From Mycolicibacterium frederiksbergense (GTDB lineage Bacteria > Actinomycetota > Actinomycetes > Mycobacteriales > Mycobacteriaceae), in the NCBI RefSeq assembly GCF_012223425.1, contig NZ_CP038798.1, positions 124,001 through 188,000 on the forward strand: a stretch of DNA of 64,000 bases. Direction: 5' to 3'. Both the position numbers and the translations under genes were made by a program. The notes beneath the pieces are model-generated. The model did not search any database and was not told the DNA's origin. It saw nothing but the letters and a program-made list of their open reading frames with translations. Positions within the stretch are counted from its first letter, which is position 1. Every line of letters starts with the position of its first letter. Shown here piece by piece: positions 32,756 through 40,739 of this stretch.

Positions 32756-34192
32756 TCAAGTGCCGAGCAGGCGCCGGCGCCAGCTGGTGCGTGTCGAATC
32801 TGGCAGGGTTGGTGGGCTTGCCTGGGTCAGCTGCGGGTAGCCGGCGCGGGCCACCATTGCCCGGCTGGCCTGGTCGTAGTAGGCCTTGAAGCGTGTCCAG
32901 TCCGGGATCTCGACGCAGTGCCCGAGTCCTCCGCGAAGGAGAAGGCGTGCATGTTCACGGTCAGGCGGCAGCAGCTCCTGCCATCGCAGGACGGGTCCGA
33001 AATCGGAGCTGAGCGACTTGTGTCCGTCGGCCTGCCCATAGCTTTCGGTGCGCCGGAACGTCAGGCCTGACCAGTCCTCGGCTGGCGCGAGCAACGACTC
33101 TTCGTGCGCGCCGTACATGATGATGTTCGCCGGGAAGATCGCACGAAGCTCTTGAGCGTAGGTCTGCCCGTAGACGGTGTCGTTCTGCTCTGAGGCTTGG
33201 ACGACGGCGAGCAGGTTGATTCCCAGACCGCGGCCCTCCCCGACGATGCGGCGAAGGCCGGGAAGGGGTGCGGTGTTGGGCAATTCGTCGATCGCCAGGA
33301 GCAGGCGATGCATCTGTTCGCACCGCGACGTCTTCGCACGCCAGCGCCGAATCAGTGAGTCGATCAAGGTCACCGCAGCCCCGGCCACCGTGCCGTCAGC
33401 CGGTGCGAGCACAAACAGAGTGGCGCTGGGATCATCGAGGAACGACGCGTCGAACACCCTGATGACATCGGCCCCGCCCGCCATCATCAACGAGGTCCGC
33501 AACCACGGGGTGATCGCCTTGCGCATCGTGATGGCCACCGAGTCGCGCTGCCGCGGTTCCATTCCCAAAATTCTGGTCATGCCGATCGCCAACACCTCAT
33601 AGGCGCTGCACAAGGCGGCTGCCTGGACCCAACTTGGTTGGCGCGCTGCCTCTTCGGTCACTTCGAGATTGTCGACTGCTTTGAGTACCCACTCCATCCC
33701 CATCCCGTTGCCACGGGGGGACGCCGCATACAGGAACGCCGCCAGTGGACCGGCGGCTTGGGACTCCCACACCCCACCGTCAGACACTTGATCGGCGCCA
33801 GAGCCCATCCCGACGGTGGCCATCTGCATGATGGTCTCGGCTACGGTCAAGGCCTCGTACGGGGTCTCGATGGTGGTGGTGGGGTCGTACGCCATCGGCT
33901 CGACACCGAGCGGGTAGACCGGATCGGCGATCGGTCGAAAGTCGATCAGCGCCATGGGGCCGAAACGGCGTTCCATGGTCAGCTGCATGACGTCGTCCTT
34001 GGACGACACCTGCACGACCGGACCGCCCCACAACGCACTCGCCGGAGCCAACAACCGGCGTGACTTACCGGATTCTGTGGGTGCGGTGATCAGACAATGC
34101 GGCGCGGTGCGCGGAACGAACAGCCGCTCACGGCCTTTCACCACACGACGCATGAAACCGCAGTACGGCGTCTCTGGCGGTACGAAGCTCAT
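32756..34192 (-). CDS. VirD4/TraG-like coupling protein (T4CP)
   Basis: A 478-residue P-loop ATPase. Walker A is APTESGKS at residues 37-44, preceded by the family-typical HCLITA. Walker B is LLLAIDELPN near residue 295-302, followed by GLRRIVGEGRGLGINLLAVVQASEQ, the Q-motif of VirD4/TraG proteins. The product would recognise the relaxosome and pump DNA into the channel. It lacks an N-terminal membrane anchor: only 36 residues precede Walker A. It is therefore shorter than typical VirD4 (about 550-650) and may be tethered by a partner. GGAAGGA sets the ATG at 34192. Confidence 0.9.
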   Translation of the reverse strand: MSFVPPETPYCGFMRRVVKGRERLFVPRTAPHCLITAPTESGKSRRLLAPASALWGGPVVQVSSKDDVMQLTMERRFGPMALIDFRPIADPVYPLGVEPMAYDPTTTIETPYEALTVAETIMQMATVGMGSGADQVSDGGVWESQAAGPLAAFLYAASPRGNGMGMEWVLKAVDNLEVTEEAARQPSWVQAAALCSAYEVLAIGMTRILGMEPRQRDSVAITMRKAITPWLRTSLMMAGGADVIRVFDASFLDDPSATLFVLAPADGTVAGAAVTLIDSLIRRWRAKTSRCEQMHRLLLAIDELPNTAPLPGLRRIVGEGRGLGINLLAVVQASEQNDTVYGQTYAQELRAIFPANIIMYGAHEESLLAPAEDWSGLTFRRTESYGQADGHKSLSSDFGPVLRWQELLPPDREHARLLLRGGLGHCVEIPDWTRFKAYYDQASRAMVARAGYPQLTQASPPTLPDSTRTSWRRRLLGT

Positions 34193-34280
34193 GGCTGGTC
34201 CTTCCATGTGTGCCGATGGCTCGGCGTGCAGGACACCTCGCGCGCTCGAGGAATCGGCAGCCGCTGTCGACGCGAGGTAC

Positions 34281-35099
34281 TCACCGCAGATCCCCGAACA
34301 TCGCCCACACCGTGGAAGGACCAGCAGCGTCGAGGCGTTCGTGCACGAGCATGGGGTGCCAGCACGCCCGGCACGTGCCGATCGACCAGTCGCCGTCGGA
34401 AAGGTGCGCGGCGACCATGTGCCGCGCACCCGGGCGGGCAGTACAGCCCGAAGGGTCGAGAAGCCTGACGGCTTCGGTGACGGTGGCTGGACCGGCCACC
34501 CACCCGGCAGCGACCCGCATCGCTGTGAGGGCCGCAGGAGCGTCGTCGCTGGCCAGCCATCGCCGCATCGCGAAGGGTTCGAAGACCGCAGGCCGCCGGA
34601 ACATTCGGAACCGCGGCAGCTCGTCCACGGCGCCGACCACCTCGAGTTCGCCGCCAGATGTGGACACTGCGTCCAGCACCGCGTCGAGCAGGTTTCCCCA
34701 GTGCGGGAGGATTGGCCCGTCGGGTCTGGGATTCGGTCCGCTCGGTCGTGGCGGCAACCCGGTCCAGGGGTCAGAGGTGAGCAGCGTGTGAAACAGGGCG
34801 CCGCCCTCGTCTGCGACCACGTGGAACCCGTCGTCGACGAGGCGTGACCGAATGTGCGGCTCGATGATGAACGCCGCCAACGCTGACGGTGCGTCACGCC
34901 AGTCCCGGTCGTCGGTGTCGACCGGGTGCCAGCCCCACACACGGCCGCGGGCGTCGACCAGCGCCCACCCACTGGCGTCGCGGCGCGTGCGCCCGCTCGC
35001 ACCGACGCCGGTCAGCGTGAGAAGTTCCTCGCCCGACAGCGGCACGGTGAAGCGGAAGACGGCTCGGTCTAAGTCGATTGGGGCGGTGAGCGCGGTCAT
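34281..35099 (-). CDS. Hypothetical protein upstream of the coupling protein
   Basis: A 272-residue soluble protein of mixed alpha/beta type (VFRFTVPLSGEELLTLTGVGAS..GWALVDARGRVWGWHPVDT). The C-terminal part has CTARPGARHMVAAHLSDGDWSIGTCRACWHPML with a C..C..C arrangement that could be a metal site. No family recognised. It precedes the coupling protein by 88 bp on the same strand and may supply the missing platform for the anchorless coupling protein, but nothing in the sequence proves this. Confidence 0.68.
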   Translation of the reverse strand: MTALTAPIDLDRAVFRFTVPLSGEELLTLTGVGASGRTRRDASGWALVDARGRVWGWHPVDTDDRDWRDAPSALAAFIIEPHIRSRLVDDGFHVVADEGGALFHTLLTSDPWTGLPPRPSGPNPRPDGPILPHWGNLLDAVLDAVSTSGGELEVVGAVDELPRFRMFRRPAVFEPFAMRRWLASDDAPAALTAMRVAAGWVAGPATVTEAVRLLDPSGCTARPGARHMVAAHLSDGDWSIGTCRACWHPMLVHERLDAAGPSTVWAMFGDLR

Positions 35100-35144
35100 T
35101 GGATGTCCTTTGAACTCTGACGACCGCAGGGCGGTCGCAAATGG

Positions 35145-35624
35145 TTAGTCAGGCTCACCGCAGCCACCTGCGGTGAAGTCTCTCCACGGGATGAAGCGCC
35201 AACGTCCGTCTGGTCGCGGGCAGAAGAACCCCCAACCCTGTTGGTGCGCACCGGTGATGACGACACTCAGACAGGGCCGTTCGCGGCCCGCGTCGTCCCG
35301 CAGCAGTTCCACACGGTGACGGTGATAGGCCGACCGGTAGGCCAGGCTGCCCGGACCGCGCCACTGTGCGCCGCGCTCGGTGACGTCGAAGTAAGCACCC
35401 GACAGGACGAGGCTAAGAAATCGCCACGGATGATTGTGAAGCGCCGGTGGGTCATCTGAGCCGATGAAGCGATGCAAATAGACGTTCACCCAACGGTTTT
35501 GGGGAACCAGAAACCAGCGATGCAGGTAGTCGCCGCGTTCGCAGCGGATCACTTGATGCGGACGTCTGCTGCGCAGTGTCTGTAGCCATGAGCCCCGCTC
35601 GGGGGTGCTTATTTCTGCGCTCAC
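35145..35624 (-). CDS. Cupin-like protein
   Basis: A 159-residue protein with a cupin look: YLHRWFLVPQNRWVNVYLHRF then ALHNHPWRFLSLVLSGAYFD (HxH with a downstream Gly), GSLAYRSAYHRHRVEL and CLSVVITG..GWGFFCP. Such single-domain cupins occur in phages and plasmids, and the His residues would hold a metal. Substrate and reaction are unknown. It lies 45 bp upstream of the preceding minus-strand gene and is divergent from the gene at 35934. Confidence 0.72.
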   Translation of the reverse strand: MSAEISTPERGSWLQTLRSRRPHQVIRCERGDYLHRWFLVPQNRWVNVYLHRFIGSDDPPALHNHPWRFLSLVLSGAYFDVTERGAQWRGPGSLAYRSAYHRHRVELLRDDAGRERPCLSVVITGAHQQGWGFFCPRPDGRWRFIPWRDFTAGGCGEPD

Positions 35625-35857
35625 GGCGACACCGTCCCGCCTGGTGCGCCGACACCGCGAAGCCGAACCTGTTCACGTCCTTGTCTCGCCGGGAAGGTCG
35701 GCGCGATGCCCTCCACTGCGTCGCGGGCAGCGGTGTGGGCACGCACGACCCGGCGCGGAGACCCTGTCGGGCAAGGCGGCAACCACTGGACGGCCGCGCC
35801 GAGACGGACGCTGCCCATGCCCCGATCGCCAGTGGTACGCGTTTGTCCCATGTCCAC
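35621..35857 (-). CDS. Doubtful small ORF overlapping the cupin-like gene start
   Basis: A 78-codon frame starting at GTG and ending in an ATGA overlap with the cupin-like gene, the same junction type as many real genes here. It has no Shine-Dalgarno sequence, and the sequence is Arg/Pro/Gly-rich like a chance GC-rich frame. It is listed because otherwise 35625-35933 is an unusually long gene-free stretch. If it is not a gene, the stretch is simply the divergent promoter region. Confidence 0.25.
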   Translation of the reverse strand: MDMGQTRTTGDRGMGSVRLGAAVQWLPPCPTGSPRRVVRAHTAARDAVEGIAPTFPARQGREQVRLRGVGAPGGTVSP

Positions 35858-35886
35858 AGCTTTGCAGACAAAGGCAGGTGCAGCAA

Positions 35887-35900
35887 GACGTAAACGTGTT
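35887..35900 (+). promoter_or_regulatory. ACGTAAACGT-type element upstream of the gene at 35934
   Basis: GACGTAAACGTGTT lies 33 bases before the ATG. The core ACGTAAACGT recurs at 48899-48908 upstream of the PE gene. The near-palindromic core fits an operator. AGGAGG follows at 35923-35928. Confidence 0.35.
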
Positions 35901-35933
35901 AGTGTGCACGTATTGAGTTATTAGGAGGCTGAC

Positions 35934-36311
35934 ATGAGTACCGACCCCACAGCCCGTGACGCTCTCGACGAAGCCCGCCGCGAGATAATCGCCGCCCGCG
36001 AAGCCGCTGAGCACGGTGACGAACACCGTCGTACTCAGTACGCGCGCTCGGCGATCGACAGCGCCGCGACCACTCTGCTCGACCCATCGGCCAGCAAGCC
36101 TGAAGTGGTCGCCGCGCGCTTCTTTCTTCAAGAGGGACTTGCCCTGGACGGGCGCGCCAACAGCTGTGGCGCAGACAGCATCCACACCGACGAGGAAGTC
36201 AGCGCACTCTCCGAAGACCAGCAGACCTGGCTGCGCAACTACCTCCACACCCAACGTGACCGGCAACCTGTCCAAGCTGGCCAGGACGCCGGCATCGGCA
36301 TCAGTCGCTGA
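35934..36311 (+). CDS. Small hypothetical helical protein
   Basis: A 125-residue cytoplasmic protein with a perfect AGGAGG 6 bases before the ATG, so probably well expressed. It is largely helical (ALDEARREIIAAREAAEHGD, SKPEVVAARFFLQEGLAL) and resembles a TPR-like or four-helix protein. No family recognised. It stands alone between a divergent promoter region and a strong terminator. Confidence 0.7.
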   Translation: MSTDPTARDALDEARREIIAAREAAEHGDEHRRTQYARSAIDSAATTLLDPSASKPEVVAARFFLQEGLALDGRANSCGADSIHTDEEVSALSEDQQTWLRNYLHTQRDRQPVQAGQDAGIGISR

Positions 36312-36343
36312 CTCGCGGATTACCGCGCCGGCCGTCAAACGGA

Positions 36344-36367
36344 AAGCCCCCTTCTCCGAGGGGGCTT
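36344..36367. terminator. Bidirectional intrinsic terminator
   Basis: AAGCCCCC and GGGGGCTT form a perfect 8-bp stem with an 8-base loop, flanked by GGAAA on one side and CCTTGTT on the other. It separates two convergent genes ending at 36311 (+) and 36376 (-) and could serve both. Confidence 0.85.
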
Positions 36368-36375
36368 CCTTGTTG

Positions 36376-36933
36376 TCAGCGGGCGGTTCCCTTGGCCCGC
36401 GGTGTGGCGTAGCCGCCCGCATCCAGGAGCGGGGCGCCGCCCTCGTCGAGGAACGCTGACGTGAGGTCAGACACGCTCCACCGGAGGAACTGCGACAGCG
36501 GCACCAGTGCGGCGACGCTGAGGATCGCATCAGGAGCCGCGGCGACCGGACCGGCGTCCACACGGCTCAACGTGCGGTATCCGCCCGACATCTCCCCGAG
36601 GCTGTAGCCGGGGGCCAGCCATCGGCGCGACGTCGGCAGCTCCAAGAACGGCAATCCCCCGTCGTCACGTATCTCATCGGCCATCACGGCGAGCAGATGG
36701 CGTTCCAGAACTGCCACGTCGGCGACGAACAGGAGCGGGCGCTCACCGCCGGTCTCCGGGTCGGACTCGGTCAATTCGAGGCGGTCGGCGCCGCGCCTGC
36801 GGATGAAGTATCTGCTCTGATGGGCGGCCGCGGACCGCAGCATCATCTCGCCGCTGTCGGAGGTGATCAGGCTGTAGTTGGCGGCCTGAGCCCAACGTTG
36901 GCAGGCCTCGCTCAGTGGGGGTGGTGCCGGCAC
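36376..36933 (-). CDS. Imm61-family immunity protein
   Basis: A 185-residue protein from a GTG at 36933; the true start is uncertain because the frame stays open further upstream without a clear ribosome-binding site. The sequence follows the Imm61 pattern of mycobacteria: CQRWAQAANYSLITSDSGE, YFIRRRGADRLELTESDPETG, LFVADVAVLERHLLAVMADEIR, LPFLELPTSRRWLAPGYSLGEMSGGYRTL and LVPLSQFLRWSVSDLTSAFLDEGGAPLL. Imm61 proteins are predicted antitoxins of exported polymorphic toxins, including those with ESX-linked PE/PPE-type delivery. No toxin is recognised in the window. It is the last gene of the ESX transcription unit. Confidence 0.75.
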   Translation of the reverse strand: MPAPPPLSEACQRWAQAANYSLITSDSGEMMLRSAAAHQSRYFIRRRGADRLELTESDPETGGERPLLFVADVAVLERHLLAVMADEIRDDGGLPFLELPTSRRWLAPGYSLGEMSGGYRTLSRVDAGPVAAAPDAILSVAALVPLSQFLRWSVSDLTSAFLDEGGAPLLDAGGYATPRAKGTAR

Positions 36934-37006
36934 ACCTGCATTGTGGGCCAGCAGCGTCGGTACGGTTACGCCAAAGCGCTGGTGCGGGAATGTCGGGGTG
37001 TTGCGG

Positions 37007-37246
37007 TCATGTCGCGGCCTCGGCAGCGAGGCGGGAGCGCCTGCCCATCTCGGCGTCGACCACGGCCGCCCGGCTCGGCGAGGTGTCGCGGAGCATTTTC
37101 GCCCGCAGTTCGTCGAGCCCTCTCGGCGCCCAATCCTCGCGCCAATCATCAGGTCCGTAGTCCACGAGCAGGATGGTGCCGTCGTCGTTGGTCACGACCT
37201 GCCCCGGCTCCCGCTCTGGCTGCGGCTTCGCTGGTGCATGTTCCAT
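37007..37246 (-). CDS. Small hypothetical protein between EccA and Imm61
   Basis: A 79-residue protein. Its ATG shares one base with the EccA stop (TGATG), so translation is probably coupled. The sequence (TILLVDYGPDDWREDWAPRGLDELRAKML) has a natural composition and is mostly helical toward the end. No family recognised. The tight coupling makes a role with EccA, or with the downstream immunity protein, plausible. Confidence 0.65.
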   Translation of the reverse strand: MEHAPAKPQPEREPGQVVTNDDGTILLVDYGPDDWREDWAPRGLDELRAKMLRDTSPSRAAVVDAEMGRRSRLAAEAAT

Positions 37247-39045
37247 CAGCGGGTCACGCTGGTGCGGAAAGCCGGTGGCGTCGCCTGCTCGAGCCCGTTG
37301 TACAGGTCTTCTCGGGTGATCAGGAGGAGGTCGTCTTCGGAGATGGAGTCTCCCAGGGTGGTGTCGCTGAGGTCCAGGTCGTCGAGTCCCAAGCTGTCCA
37401 AGACGCGGACGTCGCGCACGATTTGAGCCTTCTCCAGGATGTTGCGCACGAATCGGCCATTGTTGAGCTCGTCGATGGCCCGAACGGTGTCCCCGTCCGC
37501 GTTGACCTTGGTCTGGTTGTAGAACCGTGTGAAGGGTTGCAGCAGAACCGATTCCATAGCGCCCGGCTCTACGATGCTGCTGTCGCGGGCCAAGATTGCG
37601 TGTGCGATGGCGATGAGTTTGTCTGGCGGGTAGGAGCTGAACTGGATGGTGGTGGCGAAGCGACCTTGCAGGCCCGCGTTGGAGTCGATCACCTTCTGAC
37701 ATCCTCGCGGATAGCCCGCGGCGATGAACACGGCCTTGTCCCTGTTGTTCTCCATCCACGGGACGATGGCGGCGACAATGGCCTGGCCGATCGGGTCGCC
37801 GCCGGCATACCCTCCGTGCAAGAGTTCACCGAACTCGTCGAAGAAGACGGTCTTTCCGATGGCTCCGGCGAGGAATTCGCGCGTCTGGGTTTCTACGGAG
37901 CCCACGAACTGCCCGGCCAGCGCTTCCTTGCTGGTTTCGAGCACGTCGCGGTCGGGCAGGATCCCCAACCCGCAGAACGTCCTCGCGATGACGCGGGCGA
38001 CCTCGGTCTTTCCAACTCCAGGAGGGCCCATCATCAGCAGATGGTTGGTGACCGCCGAGCTGGCGTGGCCCTTGCGTTCCCGCAGGATTCGGGCCACCGT
38101 GGTGGCCTTGAGTGAGCGCACCTGCTGCTTGACCTCGTCAAGGCCGATCATCGCTTTGAGGGTGGCCTCGGCCTCGGCGAGATCCTGGCGGGCGTCGGAG
38201 GCATGCTGATCGCCTTGACGTTGTTCCGGGGTGCGCCCAGTCGTCGGGTCCCACGGGTCGACGCGCGTGTCGATGGTGGCGTTGTCGACGACCTTGATTC
38301 CGAACGTGGGATCCGATATCGCCTTTCGCGCCAGCTCGAAATCGGGCCAGCGCATGGCGACGTCGCCAAGAATCTGCCGCGCGGTGTCTTCGTCACCCTG
38401 TGCTCGGGCAATCAGCGCTCGCTGAAAGGTGGCGTCACGGGTGATCAGGTCGGGGCCATAGGTGTTGTCGCAGGCGACGTCCACCGCTGCCGCAGCCCGG
38501 TCCCACATCCCCAGGTGCGCAGCAGCCTTGGCTTCCAGCAGTGCACCTGCCCGGCTCAAGAGTGCATCGGCGAACCACCCGTCTCGTCCCGCGACACTGG
38601 CCAGCACATCGGGCCACCGTTCGGTCATCTGCATCAGCACACCGCGCGTGTACTGGACCTTGCCATCGGTGCCCAGCCCGGCCAGCCGCGTGTTGGCCTC
38701 GGCGAACTTGTTGTCGGCCAGCAGAATTCCGACGTAGGCCAATTGGGCGGTGATGGCGTCCTCGATCCGCCAGCGCAGATACTCCACCTCGAAGGTGACG
38801 TCCAAATCGGCCACGCGCACGTCAGCTCCAGAGGTGCGCAAGTCCATGCCAAGCCGCTCGCGCGCGTCGGCGAGTCGGGCGACCGTGGCCGCCGCGCGGT
38901 CACCCGCAGCCATGCGACCGAGCCACGCGTCGGCCATGCCAGGATCGTCGTCGGTGGCCAGCTTCAAGACCTCCAGAGCGCGCTTCGGGTTGGTTCGCAG
39001 GGTCTTCATGCCCGCTCGCAGGGCGTCTGTGCTGCGCTGACTCAT
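37246..39045 (-). CDS. eccA: EccA, AAA+ ATPase of the type VII secretion system
   Basis: A 599-residue cytoplasmic protein with AGGAG 8 bases before the ATG. The first 280 residues form the TPR-like N-terminal domain of EccA (RALEVLKLATDDDPGMADAWLGR is the usual start). The C-terminal CbxX/CfqX AAA+ domain has GLDEVKQQV, Walker A MMGPPGVGKT near residue 338-346, Walker B TVFFDEFGEL, and sensor/arginine-finger parts (AAGYPRG, GLQGRF). EccA is thought to help disassemble substrate-EspG chaperone complexes before export. It ends the core ESX gene series and overlaps eccE by 4 bp. Confidence 0.96.
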   Translation of the reverse strand: MSQRSTDALRAGMKTLRTNPKRALEVLKLATDDDPGMADAWLGRMAAGDRAAATVARLADARERLGMDLRTSGADVRVADLDVTFEVEYLRWRIEDAITAQLAYVGILLADNKFAEANTRLAGLGTDGKVQYTRGVLMQMTERWPDVLASVAGRDGWFADALLSRAGALLEAKAAAHLGMWDRAAAAVDVACDNTYGPDLITRDATFQRALIARAQGDEDTARQILGDVAMRWPDFELARKAISDPTFGIKVVDNATIDTRVDPWDPTTGRTPEQRQGDQHASDARQDLAEAEATLKAMIGLDEVKQQVRSLKATTVARILRERKGHASSAVTNHLLMMGPPGVGKTEVARVIARTFCGLGILPDRDVLETSKEALAGQFVGSVETQTREFLAGAIGKTVFFDEFGELLHGGYAGGDPIGQAIVAAIVPWMENNRDKAVFIAAGYPRGCQKVIDSNAGLQGRFATTIQFSSYPPDKLIAIAHAILARDSSIVEPGAMESVLLQPFTRFYNQTKVNADGDTVRAIDELNNGRFVRNILEKAQIVRDVRVLDSLGLDDLDLSDTTLGDSISEDDLLLITREDLYNGLEQATPPAFRTSVTR

Positions 39046-40739
39046 CGTCGTGTGCTCCTGGACGGTTGGAGGAGGTGGGACAGAGTGTGAGCTTCGTTGC
39101 GTGGTCGGATGATTCCCAGCGTCATGGGCCTCGGCCGTGCGGGGGTCTCCACGGCGATGTGATTGGGGCCGACTTGTCGAATGCGGATGTCGGCGTCCTC
39201 GGGTAGCGCTTCGTCGGGCAGCATCACAGAGACCAACGCATGACCGCGCTCTCCGCTCTCGCGTAAGACCTGCTGGGGTTGAGGACCGTCGGCCACGATC
39301 AGCGTGGCCGCCATGGAGCGTTCCTGATTGCGGGCCATGCTGATGCGAATGTTGTCGCAGATCGGCTGCCACGGGGCGGGGCGTCCGGTGTGGATCTCGG
39401 CGGTCGCCCCGGCGGAGGTAGCGCGTAGCACCAAGGCTTCCACGACGTCGAGATCCGCGGCGATGGCCACGCGTACGAATTTAAGTGGGTCGGTCCAGTT
39501 CAGCAGCAGCGGAACGCCGGACAGTTCGGCCATGCCGTGCAGGAAGCCGGTGGGCCCGACCTGGACGGGAAGCGGTGCACTCTTGAGTGGACGCATCGAC
39601 AGCGGCACGGTCACCGAGCGATCACCCAACGGCAGGGTGGCCGCCAGGGCGTCGAACGCCTGGCCGGGCACGGTTTGCAGCGTCGACAACGGTGGATGAG
39701 TCAGATGCGTCGGCGTGTGTACGCGCACCAGCGCCCCGATCATCAGTTCCCCAGTCTCGGAGTGTCGTGTCATACGCACCAGCACAACGGCTTTCGTGGC
39801 GCGGATGGTCCATACGTCGTTGAGCATCCGAGTGCTCAAGTCGGCTCCAGACATCCGGTAGGGAGTCACGTAGTCGTCGCCGATGCGTAGATCGTTCCAT
39901 CGTTCTTGGTAGTCGGCCAGGTCGTGACCGGCCGCCAGGCTGGTCATGGCCTGGCGGATCTGCTCGGTGCTGCAGGTGACCGCGCGGCATCCGGCGCGGA
40001 CCGCGGCTTGGCGGATTCGTTCGGTGGCCGCTGCGATGGCTTCGCCGACGCTGTGGCGGTAGAGCATGGCGTCCAGGCATGCGGTCGGCCGCAGTCGCAG
40101 CACCAGCCAGGTGAAACGCTCACCGACTGCTGCCCGGTCGGCGACGGTTTCCTCGTAGCGGCCGGTGAACTGGCCGTCCTGGGCGGTACGTGTGCCACTG
40201 CTGATGGTGTCGATGGAGTGCAGTTCCAGGCCGCCGAACTGCTCGAGCAGCGCCCCGCACACACTGAGCGGCACGGTGTCGATCGACTCCGCTCCGTCGG
40301 AGACCAGCACCGTGGGTGCGTACTGCCGTCCGTGCAGCGCGATCATGGTGATCGCGTACTCGCCGTCCCACATCAGACCCCCGGGGCCCACTCCGGGTAA
40401 TTCGGCCTCGAACGGGGTGGGAACACCGGCCCGCGCGCGCCGGGTCTTGTCGCTGCGGCGAGCTCGTCGCACCCGCCATGCGCGGGTGAGCCACGTCCAG
40501 CCGGTCGCGCCGCGATACATCAGGCCTACGACGAGGAACACCAGGGCTGCGATCGGGATCAGCGCCCACCAGGGCAACCGCGAGACGAACGGCGCCACGA
40601 CCAGCGCCGCGGTGACTTCGGCGATGACTGCCCGGCGTAGCGGCAGCCGGAATTGCCAGCGTGGCAATCGCTCCCCCGGCGTGCCCTGCGGCGCGGTCTC
40701 CGCGTGGGCCGTCGGGTTGGTCAACTCAATCAGTGTCAT
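39042..40739 (-). CDS. eccE: EccE, type VII secretion membrane component
   Basis: A 565-residue protein. Two membrane helices near the N-terminus (AVIAEVTAALVVAPFV, WALIPIAALVFLVVGLMY) are followed by a large soluble part, the EccE layout. Recognisable parts are GVGPGGLMWDGEYAITMIALHG and VVLVRMTRH..GALVRVHTPT. EccE is the outer subunit of the ESX inner-membrane complex with EccB, EccC and EccD. ATGA overlaps link it to both mycP upstream and eccA downstream. Confidence 0.93.
   Translation of the reverse strand: MTLIELTNPTAHAETAPQGTPGERLPRWQFRLPLRRAVIAEVTAALVVAPFVSRLPWWALIPIAALVFLVVGLMYRGATGWTWLTRAWRVRRARRSDKTRRARAGVPTPFEAELPGVGPGGLMWDGEYAITMIALHGRQYAPTVLVSDGAESIDTVPLSVCGALLEQFGGLELHSIDTISSGTRTAQDGQFTGRYEETVADRAAVGERFTWLVLRLRPTACLDAMLYRHSVGEAIAAATERIRQAAVRAGCRAVTCSTEQIRQAMTSLAAGHDLADYQERWNDLRIGDDYVTPYRMSGADLSTRMLNDVWTIRATKAVVLVRMTRHSETGELMIGALVRVHTPTHLTHPPLSTLQTVPGQAFDALAATLPLGDRSVTVPLSMRPLKSAPLPVQVGPTGFLHGMAELSGVPLLLNWTDPLKFVRVAIAADLDVVEALVLRATSAGATAEIHTGRPAPWQPICDNIRISMARNQERSMAATLIVADGPQPQQVLRESGERGHALVSVMLPDEALPEDADIRIRQVGPNHIAVETPARPRPMTLGIIRPRNEAHTLSHLLQPSRSTRR

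Noticed and set aside
37007..37759. Long version of the small gene downstream of eccA
   Set aside because: The extension would run inside eccA in another frame; only the last 79 codons, starting in the TGATG overlap, look real.
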